Shown in pieces: positions 21,586-33,589 of a stretch of 64,000 bases of DNA; position 1 is the first letter of the stretch, and each line of letters opens with the position of its first letter. Under the pieces are notes generated by a model. That model saw only the letters and a program-made list of their open reading frames with translations. It had not been told where the DNA came from and searched no databases. The DNA comes from Nepenthes gracilis (Eukaryota > Streptophyta > Magnoliopsida > Caryophyllales > Nepenthaceae). The stretch is taken from positions 11,020,021 to 11,084,020 of the forward strand of contig BSYO01000014.1 in NCBI GenBank assembly GCA_033239525.1. The letters run 5' to 3'. The translations under genes were made by a program, and so were the position numbers.

Positions 21586-22654
21586 TGATGGGTAGGCCCA
21601 TTGATGGCAGGCCCAATAAGAAAAATGGCCCAAAATCCAGAAAAGTCCAGACTCGCGTTATACGGTCAACACTAGCGTTTACCGCCCGACGCACCAACCA
21701 AGTGACCAATGCGCTCCCTCAAGACGGTCAACATTCCTATTGATCGGAAGTACTGTAGCAGCAGGCCGCGAAAAGATATAAGACCTAATATGGGCCGGGC
21801 CCAATTTGGCAGACGTTCCCGTACACGACAAGTAACTGCCATTTTCCTGATTTTATACCTTCCTTGAAGTCAATCTCCTCTAAAGAAGGCATCAATAGAT
21901 TCAGCGCCATTCCCATGAGAAAGGTGCCAAATTATCTCTCCCTGCCAATGATGGAGTTTAATGGTAATGAAAAACACAAAAGGAAGGCAAATAATTTGAA
22001 GACTCGTTACCCGCTTAGAAAGGAAACGATCCCATCAGATCACGCTAGTCAAACCTTCATGCTCAAGGAAGGCCGCCCAACACCAGGAATGCCGCCCAAC
22101 GCCTTCCCGGCCAAGGAAGGTCACACTTCCCACCGTCTATATAACCCTAGAGTCTCCACTCTGGAGAGACAATTTGAGACACAAATACAGACGCAAAATA
22201 CAATGAGCGTACTTGAGCATACTTACTCTCAATCGCTTACTTTGCCAATCCCACTCCAAGCCTCCAGATTACAGAGACTTCACTCACTCCCTGAGAACCG
22301 TCCTTCTAAGTTACCACGCTTTTAGGACGTAACTTCCACTCGTTTCTTGCGAACATCGAGTCGGAAAACCATACTCTCAACAAGTCACGGGAATGTCTTT
22401 TACATCTACAGGCCAACACTCCCACCAATCTTAATCTCACTCCCTCTTTCTTTTTACTTATCAGTTCACCTTCTTAAAGTTCGAAAGCTTGTTACTGACT
22501 TTAGTATCGGAGTATTTTCAGTGGGACAACATCCGTCAGCACCTGACCTCTTGTTTACTGTAGTGGTGTGCAGGGTTCAGACTCGGTGAATAGAATCGAA
22601 TCCAAACAATCAAGTGAATCCGAATCTGTTCAAAATCGAATCAGGTACGCATCA
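21586..22654 (+). repeat. 5' LTR of element 2
   Basis: 1069 bp, TGATGGGTAGG to CGCATCA. TATA box CTATATAAC at 22136-22144. Near its end it has the block CTGACTTTAGTATCGGAGT, which corresponds to CTGACTTGAGCGTCGGAGT in the LTRs of element 1. By eye it is roughly 85-90 percent like the 3' LTR. Confidence 0.93.
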
Positions 22655-22655
22655 T

Positions 22656-22672
22656 TGGCACTGTCTGTTGGA
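22656..22672 (+). other. Primer binding site of element 2
   Basis: TGGCACTGTCTGTTGGA starts two bases after the LTR, at the same spacing as in element 1. Confidence 0.65.
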
Positions 22673-22734
22673 AATTTTACTAAAAACCAACTACGTTTCC
22701 CATAAGCTCTTTCCGATCAACACCTTTAAACAAA

Positions 22735-24480
22735 ATGGTGAACACAAGGGCACAAGCAAGCAAGCCAGCCCGAGACATAGTCTCACCAAACCAGGACCAC
22801 GCCATTGGCGCCATGGTCAATGGGGTAGCAGATAGAATTTCGGTGTCTTTCTTTCAAAACCCAGCGGAGCATATGCACAAACCGATAAAATGCTCCAGAT
22901 ACTCTACTCTCTCAGGAGCAAGCACAACTGGGAGCTGCATCGGCGGTGGCCCTAGTGACGGAGTTCAAATGAGGAGGCCAAAGAAAGAAAGTTCCGGCCC
23001 GATGAATCGGAAGGCTAACCAACGCTCCCGCGCCAGTCTCCTCACATGCCCAAAGTTGTTTAAGGCGCGAGGAGCAGGGAACTAGCTCTACCCCAAAGGA
23101 AAGTCCGGAATGAAGGAACCCTAGGTACTCCGGGTAGAATCTAGGCCCCAAGCTTAGGAGGGAGCTTCCTGGGCCGCTAGATTTGCTGGAAATAACAGCC
23201 GTCTGACTGCTGGACAAGCCAGGGAGAGAACAGAGTTGAAGGCATATCTCAACTCCAAAAGATCTTCTAATGTCATTCCAACAGATTCGAGGCTGGAGAA
23301 GATATAGAATCGCATCTTCAAAGACAATGAGCACGCAGCCAACATCGACAGATCTCCCTTCACAGCGGAGATCTTAAACCATCCCATACCGGCAAAGTTT
23401 AAAATGTCATCCCTTGACTCTTATGATGGGAGTGCAGATCCCGTCGATCATTTTGCTCACTTCCGCACCCATCTAGGTCTACAAGGGCTAGTGACGCGGC
23501 CATGTGTCGCTGCTTCCCGCTCACTGTAAAAGGAGACGTGCGTATTTGGTTCCATCATCTCCCCCAGACTCGATCCAAAGTTTTCAGGAGTTTACGGATC
23601 TTTTATTATCCCAATATGCCTCCAGCCACAAGAAGGGGAAAAACAACCATGGCATCTGTCATACATTAAGCAGAAGCATGGAGAGAACCCGCGGAGGTTC
23701 CTGGATTGCTTCATGGCAAAAGCTAGGCGGATCCCTCGACTCATAGAGGAAATGAAATGGAGTTTCATTTCGGTGTTGACGCATGGAGAATTCTTTAGAC
23801 ACTTGGCGCATAAAAATCCACAGACATTTTGGGAGGTAGAGTCTATCACCAGGGCCTATGCGGTAGTAAAAGATGCCAACAAGGCAAAAAGTCTCGACCG
23901 ACCTGAACAGCGTCGCTCCTTCCCGCCTGAAGGAAAGAGGAAACACAACGGTGATAATCACTTCCACCGAAAGCACCACAGGGTTGGACAGTCAGAGAGC
24001 AAGGACTACGGGCCCATTAGCCTAGTGCCCTTGATTGACACAAGCTCAAATGTCCTCATACAGATCCGTGGGGAGAAGTTTCTTAAGTGACCAAAACTAC
24101 TTAAGAAGGCGAAGGGAGGAAATCTAGCCAAGTACCGTGATTTCCATCGATCTTCCGAGCACTCCACAGAGGACTGCAAGACCCTTCAGCGAGAGATTGG
24201 AGAACTGATCAGAAGGAGCTATCTCACCAGGTTCGTCAAAGGCCCTGATCAGAGCTCTAGCAATACAGACGGAGAAGGATCGATGTCTTCTCCACCACGA
24301 AATCGGAGTCGCGGCAGGAGTGGTCAACATGAACACTATCCGACCAATCAAGAACCCGGTGGATAACAAGGACTAACACGCAGGGAGGAAGAAGCAACGC
24401 ATTATTGACACCGTTATTAGTTTTAGTGACAATGACCTAGCACGTGTAGTTTTCCCCTATGCAGATCCCCTTATTGTATT
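22735..24480 (+). pseudogene. gag of element 2 (degenerate)
   Basis: Starts at ATG 22735 with MVNTRAQASKPARD. Capsid-related sequence is scattered over several frames between about 23390 and 23900; FLDCFMAKARRIPRLIEEMK followed by HGEFFRHLAHKNPQTFWEVE is the clearest part and aligns with FKHLSHQRPQTFREAE of element 1. The zinc-knuckle region (FHRSSEHSTEDCKTLQREIG, about 24140-24200) has lost its first cysteine. Frameshifts and stops throughout. Confidence 0.82.
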
Positions 24481-25030
24481 TGCATACGTTTCCGATGGTA
24501 GCGTTGACTACCAGATGAAACGAGTATTTATTGACAATGAAAGTTCTCATGATTTGATTTATCTTGATACATTTTTTAAAATTGGTTTAAAAAAGAGTCA
24601 ATTAAAATCTGCAGAAGGCCCATTGTATGGCCTTGACAACGAGCTGTACCCATCCAATGGACGATCTGACTAGAAGTCACCCTAGGAACGTACCCAAGAA
24701 TGGCGAGTCATACACTTACATTCTTGATAGTCGACTTGCCCTCCGTACATAATACAATATTGGGCCGACCGTGCCTAATAACATTCGGGGCCGTCACTTC
24801 AATACCACATCTCAAAATGAAATTTCCAACGCCATACGGTGTGGGCAAAGTATTTGGTGACCAAGTCACTGGACGGACATGCTACATGTCCCAAATCGCT
24901 TCTAACGATAGCACCAGAGCAATAGGAAAACTTGACCATCGAGACGAGACAACCTTACAGTAGGTACAGTTCGATGAGGCAGCCAACCTTGTCCCACTGA
25001 ATTTGGAAGATCCAAAAAAGTGCATACAAA
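24481..25030 (+). pseudogene. Aspartic protease region of element 2
   Basis: VFIDNESSHDLIY at about 24520-24560 and VDLPSVHNTILGRPCL at about 24730-24780 mark the protease. As in element 1, the active-site glycine is glutamate (DNE). A frameshift and stop near 24670 break the frame, and a TAG follows at 24961-24963. Confidence 0.78.
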
Positions 25031-25079
25031 TCGGCAGCTCACTCACTGGTGCGCTGCTCGAAGAACTGATCACATTCTT

Positions 25080-25930
25080 GCGGACAGACTGACATCTTCG
25101 CATGGATTCCAGCTGACATGCCTGGGATTCCGGACCAGGTAATTGTCCACAAGCTAGGCTTCAACTCGGACCAAAAACCGGTCAAATAGAAGCGGAGAAA
25201 CCACTCAATCGAAAACTTAATCGCCATCCGGGAGAAAATAAAAAAACTACTAGATGCTTGAATTCATCGAGAGGTTCAATACTCTAATTGGCTCTCCAAC
25301 GTAGTCCTGGTAATGAAGAGCAACGGGAAGTGGAGAATGTGCGTCGATTTCACCGACGTTAACAAAGCCTACTCAAAAAACAGATTTCCTTTACCTAGGA
25401 TTGACCCCCTGGTAGACTCGACGTCCGGACATGAGCTATTAGCTTTGTGGATGTCTATTCAGGCTATAACCAGATCCGAATGAATCCAGTAGACGAAGAG
25501 CATACCTCATTCATGACAGACCAGGGGACTTACTGCTATAAGGTGATACCCTTTGGACTGAAGAACGCAGGAGCCACCTACCAGCGGTTGGTAAATGAAA
25601 TGTTTGAAAAACAGATCGGCCACAATATGAAAGTCTATGTTGACGACATGCTCATCAAGAGCATAATTATAGGTGACATATCCACGATCTGGCGGAGTCA
25701 TTTGAGGTGCTCCGTGAGTATCAAATAAAGTTAAATCAAACTAAGTGCGTCTTCGGGGTAGTCTCAGGAAAATTCTTGGGTTTTATTGTTTCCCAACGAG
25801 GGATCGAAGAAAACCCAGAGAAGATCAAAGCCCTTACGGACATAGCTCCCCCAAGAAGCATCAAGGACGTCCAGCGACTGATTGGACGATTGGCAGCCTT
25901 GTCTCGCTTCCTAGCGAAGTATGGTGACAA
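25080..25930 (+). pseudogene. Reverse transcriptase of element 2
   Basis: Motifs in order: WLSNVVLVMKSNGKWRMCVD, FPLPRIDPLVDSTSGHELL, YSGYNQIRMNPVDEEHTSF, PFGLKNAGATYQRLVNEMFE and YVDD at 25636-25647. In contrast to element 1, the segment between PFGLKN and YVDD is complete here. A frameshift near 25440 and another near 25690, plus stops such as TAG near 25188 and TGA near 25259, inactivate it. Confidence 0.9.
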
Positions 25931-26480
25931 GTATCAACCATTCTTTAAGGCTCTAAGGGGAACAAAATCAAACGGGTTCCAATGGACGGCAGATTACCAG
26001 GCGGCCTTCAGTGAGTTGAAGCAATACCTAGCTACCCCACCATTACTAACATCACCCAAGATCAGCGAAGAGCTGTACCTCTACTTAGTGGTGCCGGAGG
26101 TGTCCCTCAGCTCCGTCCTCGTACACCAGGACTCCGATACCCAACGGCCGGTCTACTATGTGAGCAAAATACTAACCGGCCCAAAGACGTGCTACCCGTG
26201 CATAGAAAAGTTGGCCTTAGCTCTCATATTTTTCGTGCAAAAACTAAGGCCCTATTTTCAGGCACACCACATTGTAGTTCTCACTGACCAACCTCTAAAG
26301 AGCATACTCCAAAAACCTGATATTTTTGAATGGTTGGTAAAGTGGGCTATCGAATTGGGCGAGTTCGATATTGAGTTCAGACCCAGGCCAACCATAAAGG
26401 TACAGGCTCTGGCTGACTTTATTGTTAAGACCACAACCCCGACTCTCAAAGAGCAGCCCTCAGAGAACCCGAAATAGCAC
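25931..26480 (+). pseudogene. RT connection and RNase H of element 2
   Basis: A continuous 256-codon frame (25707-26477) runs from the end of RT through FFKALRGTKSNGFQWTADYQ, LYLYLVVPEVSLSSVL and VYYVSKILTGPKTCYPCIEK to PLKSILQKPDIFEWLVKWAI. This is the Ty3/gypsy RNase H and the tether to the next domain. It is the longest intact frame in element 2. Confidence 0.85.
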
Positions 26481-26900
26481 ATGGAAGCTCCATAATGGAT
26501 ACTCTACGTAGACGGATCATCCATAGACACGGGCAGTGGAGCCGGGGTGGTCCTCATGACCCCTGACGGGTTTGAGGTATAATACTTCCCTTAGACTCGA
26601 CTTCTCAGCCACCAACAATGTTGCCGAATACGAAATCTTGCTAGCCGGATTAAGATTAGCAAAGGAGTGCTCAGCCAAGTGACTAGCTGTTTACAACGAC
26701 TCCGAGCTGATCGTTAACCAGGTTAATGGAAACTTCGAGGCAAATAACCCACATATGGCCAAATACTTGGCCAAGGCAAGAGAGGCCGTCCGTAACATCA
26801 ACAATCTAACCTTGGTCCATGTTTCCAAAATGAAAACTGGAAGGCCGATCAGCTAGCAAGAGTAGTGGTGGCAGAAAATCCAGAACAGTACTCGAGGAAC
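26481..26900 (+). pseudogene. Archaeal-type RNase H of element 2
   Basis: LYVDGSSIDTGSGAGVVLMT begins at about 26502. AEYEILLAGLRLAKECSAK and NDSELIVNQVNGNFEANNPH follow. Stops at about 26476, 26579 and 26682 and a frameshift near 26840 break it. Same domain and position as in element 1, which supports the Tat assignment. Confidence 0.82.
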
Positions 26901-26939
26901 ATGAGAGAAGTCCTAAATGCTCCCAGTATAGGGGACAGG

Positions 26940-28190
26940 AGGCAATGTAGGTCTCCGGGATGAAAAAATGGACGACACCCTACCTGAGGTATCTAGCGAA
27001 CAAAACATTGCCAGAAGACGCAGAAGAGGCTAGGCGGATAAAGAGAACGGCCGGGTGTATCACCTCGGCTGTATCGCCACGGCTACTCGACTCAGTACCT
27101 CCGTTGCCTAACCCTAGAAAAGGCGGACTACGTCTTGAGCGAGGTGCATTTGGGATTTATGGATCATACGTCGTTGGCAAAAACCTAGCATTTAAGATCA
27201 TGTGGCAGGATTACTATTGGCCTTTAATAAAAAAAGAATGCACTCGAGTTTGCAAAGAGTGCGAAAACTGCCAGCTTCACGGCAACCTTTGCCACCAACC
27301 ATCCGCTGAGCTAAAATCTCTTCAGGCGTTGTGGCCCTTCGCGCAATGGGGGCTTAATATTTTTGGCCCATTTTCCATTGCAACCAGATAAAGAAAGTTC
27401 ATCATAGCGAGAATCGACTACTTCACAAAGTGGGTCGAGGCCATCCCGCTGGCTAAGATCACAAAACACAATGCACTTGAGTTTGTCTACCAGAACATCA
27501 TCAGCAGATTTGGCATTCCATAAGTCATTATGACTGACAGCGGAACTCAATTTTTAGAAAATGCTTCACCAAGTATTGTACCAGCCTTTGGATTAGGTTG
27601 GTCCACACTTCGGTGGCATACCCCCAAGCGAATAGACAGGTGGAGGTCACGAATCGAACGCTACTCCACGGGCTCAAGATCAAGCTGGAGGATGCAGGGG
27701 GCTCTTGGGTAGACAAGCTCGTCTCAATCCTTTAGTCTTACCGAACAACTCCAAAGGAACTAACGCGTGAGACGCCCTTCAGCCTCTACTACGGGACTGA
27801 AGCGGTGATCCTAGTCAAAATGAACTTCCAAATCTTAGGGTGAAATCTTTTGACCCACAGGGTAACTCCCAGAAGATCCGAAAATACCTAGACTTACTAG
27901 AAGAAGCCCACGATATCGCTATAATATGGACCACAGCCTACCAACATTGAGTCACCCGCTACTATAACAAGAAGGTGAAAGTGAGGCAATTCAATGTCGG
28001 AGACTTGGTCTTACGGAGCATCGAGGCCATGGGAAAGGTGGCTGGCCAGAATAAGTTCTCCACGAATTAGGAAGAGCCTTTTCTAATCTCCGCTATCCTA
28101 GAAAAACGGGCATATAAGCTCCGAAACTATGATAGAAAGTTGGTCCCGCGAACATAAAATGCAATCCACCTCAAACGCTACTTCCAATAA
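26940..28190 (+). pseudogene. Integrase of element 2
   Basis: Starts near MKKWTTPYLRYLANKTLPED. It shows an HHCC zinc region with CKECENCQLHGNLCHQPSAE, the core (WGLNIFGPF, IMTDSGTQF) and a tail with FNVGDLVLRSIEAMGKVAGQ ending NAIHLKRYFQ near 28190. Several frameshifts occur near 27050, 27390, 27570 and 27840, and there are multiple stops. Confidence 0.88.
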
Positions 28191-28364
28191 GAACCCAGGT
28201 ATGTATTTTGCATAATTGTATATGTTCATTTGTGTGCACGATTTAATTAGTAAAACAAGTGTTTTCTTAGCATGTTGCGTATGCACATATGTGTGGTTTT
28301 CATTACAGGTTCGAAACGACCAAGGCTGCCCCTAAGTTAGGAGGGTCTTCACCTTCTTGTTTCT

Positions 28365-28604
28365 AAACCCTGGTCATCCAAATGGCCCATGAGCGGTCGT
28401 ATATAAACCTTGGTCATCCAGGAGGCCCATGAGCCGTCGTATATAAACCCTGGTCATCCAGGCGGCCTATGAACGGCGTATTTAAACCCTGGTCATTCAG
28501 GCGGCCCATGAGTAGTCGTATATAAGCCCTGATCATCCAGGCGGCCCATGAGTGGTCGTACCTAAACCTTGGTCATCCAAGTGGCCCATTAGCAGTCGAA
28601 AAAA
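28365..28604 (+). repeat. Six 40-bp tandem repeats downstream of integrase
   Basis: Six consecutive copies of a unit of about 40 bp, consensus-like start AAACCCTGGTCATCCAGGCG followed by GCCCATGAGCGGTCGTATAT. The third copy is one base shorter. The repeats are direct and have no spacers of the kind seen in CRISPR arrays. Similar but less regular blocks occur after integrase in element 1. Confidence 0.88.
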
Positions 28605-29095
28605 TCATAGGGGGCTAACGCAGCACACGTAACAACCTCCTTCATAAGGAGATAGCGTGGTCAGCCAACGATGGTTGACTGGAGCAAAACGCTCCACCAA
28701 AGTAGGCCGCCCAAGTCTGTACCTGGGCAGCGCCACCAAGCTTTATTCACAGGCGAATTCTAAGCCGGCTTAATATACGTGACGGCCTAAATGCCATGAA
28801 CGCCCTAAAAGAAAGCTGTCGAATCAGATCCTCTGGCTCATTAAATACCGGGATCCTAAACATACCGCATAGAGACACGTGGCACACTTTTCTGACAGGA
28901 CGGCTAATGACCAACGCTTCCTTCTCCAAGTTGCCCGAAAACTTCCCAAAAGATGGTCAACAAATCCGGTCAATATTTTGGAAGTACTTAAGGCTCCTCT
29001 TCAGACGGGTAACGACTCCGTCATAAAAAAAAAAAAGGTGCATCCCATCATAAACATGCCGGAGGCAAGAATCCTGACCACCGCATGGGGGCTAG
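28605..29095 (+). other. 3' region and purine tract of element 2
   Basis: About 490 bp of non-coding sequence ending in CATGGGGGCTAG (29084-29095), the purine tract. The corresponding interval in element 1 is several kilobases and holds two antisense genes; here none is present. Confidence 0.75.
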
Positions 29096-30145
29096 TGATG
29101 GGTAGTCCCATAGCTGGCAGGCCCAATAAGAAAAACTACCCAAAGTCCAAAAGCGTGTTAGACGATCAACGCTAGCGTTGACCACCCGGCGCGCCAACCA
29201 AGCAGCCAACGCGCTCCCTTAAGACGGTCAACATTCCTGTTGATCGGAAGTACTGTAACAGTAGGCCGCGAAAAGACATAAGACCTAATACGAGTCAGGC
29301 CCAGTTTGGCAGACGTTCCCGTACACGACAAGTAACAGTCATTTCCCTGATTTCACGCCTTCCTTGAGTCAATCTCCTCTAAAGAATGCATCAGTGGATT
29401 CAACGCCCTTCCTATAAAGAAGGCGCCAGATTCTCTTTCCCTGCCAACGATGGAATTTAACGGTAACAAAAAACACAAAAGGAAGGCAGATAATCTAGAG
29501 ACCCGTTACCTGCTCAGAAAGAAAATGATCCCATCAGATCACGCCAGTCAAGCCTTCCTACTTAAGGAAGGCTGCCCAACACCTGGTAGGGATCACGCCT
29601 TCCTGGCCAAGGAAGGTCACACTTTCCACCGTCTATATAACGCCGGAGTCTCACTCTGGAGAGATGATCTAAGACACGAACATAGACGCAAAATATAACG
29701 CAGTGCTTGAGCATACTTACTCTCAATCGCTTACTTTGCCAATCTCACTTCAAGCCTCCAGATTACAGAGACTTCGCCCGCTCCCTGAGAACCGTCCTTC
29801 TAATCTACCATGCTTTTAGGACGTAGCTTCACTCGTTCCTTGCGAACATCGAGTCGGGAAACCATACTCTCAACGAGTCACGGGAACATCTCTTACATCT
29901 ATTGGCCAACACTCCCACCAATTTTAATCCCGTATCACTCGCCCTCTTATCAATTCACCTTCTTAAAGTTCGAAGGCTTGTTACTGACTTCAGCGTCGGA
30001 GTGTTTTCGGTTGGACAATATCCCGTCGGTACCTGACCTCTTGTTTACTGTAGTAGTGTATAGGGTTCAGACTCGGTGAATGGAGTCGGATCCAAACAAT
30101 CAAACGAATCCAAATCTGTTAGAAGTCGAATCTAAGTATGCACCA
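29096..30145 (+). repeat. 3' LTR of element 2
   Basis: 1050 bp, TGATGGGTAG to GCACCA. TATA box CTATATAAC at 29633-29641. Followed by the duplication TAAAG. Confidence 0.92.
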
Positions 30146-30150
30146 TAAAG

Positions 30151-30907
30151 ATTTGTCTATTTGAAACATTTTTAGATAATATTTTAATATAAATAAGATA
30201 TTTCTTAAAGCATCTAAGATTCTTAGGCATTTTGTAGCAGAAATTTTTAAATAAAAAATTTAAAAATAAAAATATTCATAAATCAACCCAACTTTGATTA
30301 TGTATAAGTAAGGTTACAGGTTTTTTTTACACCAGTAATCAAGCCCAACTCGGTGGAATCTTTCAATCATAATTTGTCATCTAATCTCAGCCCGAGCCAA
30401 CTTTTTATTAGCTCTTATTTACATCACAACTAAGGTTTTCTAAATAAATTTTTTTAGATACAGGTTCAGTGAAAAAAATCTTAACCCAATAGTAAAATTA
30501 TTATTATAATATAATTTATGATTATAAATTTGAATCATAGAAATGGAACCTTTTATGAGTGAAAAATAAAATAAAAAATTTATATTTAAAATAGTTTAAC
30601 TAACTATAAATTTTACATCTAGTCAAATTTTCGTGTACAATACAATTTCCTGTGAGTGGTGGGTCATGGAGGCGGATGAGAAGGTAGGAATTGCCCATCT
30701 GATGAATAAGGAGAGCTGCACTCACTATATAGACTATTGAATATAAATTTAACAATCAAAATATAATATTAAAATAAAATATAATTTAAAATAATTTTTT
30801 AAAAAAGAACCACTACCTTTTAATATATCAAAATAAAATAAAAAACAGTCCAATAAAGATGAGGTGAAGCCCTTGGATGCCCATCAAACTAATGGACAAG
30901 AGATAAT
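30151..30907. other. AT-rich intergenic stretch
   Basis: I see no gene or structured repeat here. Confidence 0.6.
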
Positions 30908-31720
30908 TTGTTAGAAATTATTCTATAATATAACAAGCTATTGCAAGATTTACATACATATATACATACATATATGTATGTATATATCAATGGTTACAAC
31001 AAGAATCTGATTGGTCCAAATCCAGTGCATGGAAGGATGAGAGGTCCAAGAAATAACGGCCTAATAGAAGATGTCTTTGAATCCATGAGGCAAAATACGC
31101 AGTGGTTAAATCAGGAGACGCAACCCGAACCGTTAAATATTGAAAGATCATAATGAAATATTGAATGAATTGTTTCAAGCGGCCGGTGCAGCGATCCCAG
31201 TAGTTAAAAGTCAGGCGGTCCAACTATTGAGTGAAAGTGACCGTTATACAAATGAATAACGCTTCTGACCACCAAAGATGTGTTATATTCACGTATTAAT
31301 TAAAAAATACATCAATCAAACATTGTCTCTTACTATAAATACAGCCTTTATTCCACAAAAAAATGGGATGAAGGGCTAAAAAGAGAAGAACAAAAATAGC
31401 CATAAAACATTCCACCAACCGACTACATAATTTTTAAAGTTAAACACTCCGTCAACCAAGTGTATTATCTAAAGCCACTCTATCAAATGAGTACAACAAA
31501 TAGAGTATAACCCTCTAACAAATACTCATCTCTATCCATTTTATATTCTTGCATTTATTTTCAAGCATTTTTTTTATTCGAGTAAAAAAATTTTTAATTT
31601 GAATAGTCGGAAGATATATCGGAAACGTTGTATACCTATTATTTATTGTTTATTTTATTATTGTGTGTAAAATTTAAATTTTGAGTTATTAAAAATTATA
31701 CTTGTTTCTGTTCAAACATG
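30908..31720 (+). repeat. Possible decayed solo LTR
   Basis: Begins TTGTTAGAAATTATTC, a common LTR start in plants. It has a TATA-like ACTATAAATAC near 31332 and later the block TAATTTGAATAGTCGGAAG, which resembles GACTTGAGCGTCGGAGTG near the end of the Tat-type LTRs in this window. No target duplication was found, so the ends are uncertain. Confidence 0.3.
30958..30987. repeat. Perfect 30-bp palindrome
   Basis: A perfect inverted repeat with no loop, built from TACATA/TATGTA units and centred between 30972 and 30973. It can form a cruciform or hairpin. Confidence 0.85.
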
Positions 31721-32395
31721 CGTGATAAAACGACTTTCTAATTTATATAAAAATCTAGATTTTTAATAATAAATATATATATATATATTTTTTAAATTAA
31801 TTATCATAGTTACTTAATTACCGAGATACATAACAAAAAATTAAATTTACTAAATTAAATAAATGATAAGTTTAATGTGTTATATTGTTTTTTTATGTTC
31901 ACATATGATTAGAAATTTGAAATGAGGTTGGTCCACGTTAATAAGCACGAGACTGACTAGAATTGTTGACGATCAGAACTACTAACAAAGTGAATAAATG
32001 CCAGTCAAGTCAATCCACGTGCTGCTGCGCCTGGCTGTAAAACGTTCTTCAAGCCCATACTACCTGAATTATATCTCATTATTTTTTAATCTTCATTTTT
32101 TATTAAAAAAATAAAGGTTTAAACTTTAACTTATTTAAAATTTTAAAAATAATTAAAAATCACTTTTTTAACATCATTAAATTATAATTGTATTTTATTT
32201 TTACAGGAAAACATATGGATGAAATAAAAACTTTTAATTTTTAACTGGTAGTTATTTTTTTAGTTTTTTATTGGTGGGCTATTGTGATAATCATGTTATT
32301 TTCCTGTATAAATAATATATTTTTTCTTTATTTTTAACAAGTATTTTTTAATATTATTTATTTATTTATATTATTAAAATAAATATATATATATT
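31721..32395. other. AT-rich intergenic stretch
   Basis: Nothing recognisable. Its last five bases ATATT (32391-32395) are the left target duplication of element 3. Confidence 0.6.
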
Positions 32396-33074
32396 TGATA
32401 CATCATCGGATCTGAATTGTTATACGAAATAGGGAGCCAAAAAATATTTGATTGGTCTAAAGCGGGTCCAATCTCCATACACCTTTAATTTGAATCCTGT
32501 GTAATATAACAAGGTACAGTCAAATAATTAACAGGATTCACTTTTCGATATATCTTTCGACACTCAAGTTAATATCTTTCTTTAAAGAAAGAAAATGAAG
32601 GATGCAAGTACGAATACTTGTAAAAGTAATTTTTTGTTTGTGGTCTGCGTTTTTAAGAAAACATCTTAGTATACGAGAGAGAGAGTCGCTTGAAGCGTCT
32701 TAAATTATTTTTGATTAGTTTTTGTTTTGTTAAGCATCGTCCCCATTTCCTATTAGAAAGGAAAGGTTTATATAGAAATTAGGAGGCGATTGACTTTTTC
32801 TACCAACCACTTAAGAAACAGTTGGGTGGATAAAATGTCGTTTAATTGGCGGTTACAATTGGCACTCGAGACCGTTGAATCAAGATAAGAGAAGGAAACC
32901 ACTTCAGTCATTAATGTTGACTCCATCTTCCTTCAAGGAGTAAACCGCTCGGATAAAGCCAATGAGTTAGTCCATTGATCTTGGGCCATATGGTCCAACT
33001 AGGACTTCATTCTTTTATAAGCCGAATCATTTCACACATTTTTTCTTTTGGGTTGTCATCAACTATCACCATTA
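32396..33074 (-). repeat. 3' LTR of element 3 (left end)
   Basis: 679 bp. It aligns along its length with 41479-42154. The internal side is followed by CTACCCCCATGCC (33075-33087), the reverse complement of the shared purine tract GGCATGGGGGTAG. Confidence 0.88.
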
Positions 33075-33087
33075 CTACCCCCATGCC
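33075..33087 (-). other. Polypurine tract of element 3
   Basis: Read on the minus strand: GGCATGGGGGTAG directly before the 3' LTR, the same motif as in elements 1 and 2. Confidence 0.75.
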
Positions 33088-33589
33088 AGGAGATTTGAAA
33101 TTCAGCCTTCTGGTATAATGTCCGAGGATAGTCATATGTTCGAATCTGTGCTCTTAGTCCGATGAATTTCATTGGCTGGCAGGATGAGAACTTTCAATCA
33201 GACGAGTTTCATTGAATGTCCATACGATGGCTCCAAACTCGACGGACTTCGCCCTTGCCGCCAGTAGTAGCATTAAAAGCGAGCTTCTTCAAGTCCAGTG
33301 TCGTTATTGAAATTGTACCAGTCATCATTACTAATTTCATACAATTTGACGTGTTGCACAGCCTACAGGGTGTTGACACGAATCACCATCATGATAAAGC
33401 GTGTCTTTTTAGATTTTCCTCTCCATGACATCATTTCAACTCGATGGGCATTGCTATAAATAGGGTCAAATCTTTCATTTTCATACTTTCTAAAATCTTT
33501 CGCTCCTTGCTTTCTTTTCAAAACCCTTTTGCCGTCTTCTTCATCCTTTGAAACCCTTCATCTTCTCCAATCACTCCTAGCGTCAATGA

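Larger units (their letters stand above)
21586..30145 (+). mobile_element. Element 2: Ty3/gypsy Tat-type LTR retrotransposon without antisense gene
   Basis: 8560 bp, starting TGATGGGTAG and ending GCACCA, flanked by a perfect 5-bp duplication TAAAG (21581-21585 and 30146-30150). The order is LTR, primer site, gag, PR, RT, RNaseH, archaeal-type RNaseH, IN, 40-bp tandem repeats, purine tract, LTR. It shares the MVNTRAQAS gag start and purine tract with element 1, but the LTRs differ and there are no antisense genes. All ORFs are broken. Confidence 0.93.

Noticed and set aside
28365..28604. Repeat array as a possible CRISPR
   Set aside because: Units are contiguous with no unique spacers, and the host is a plant nuclear genome.
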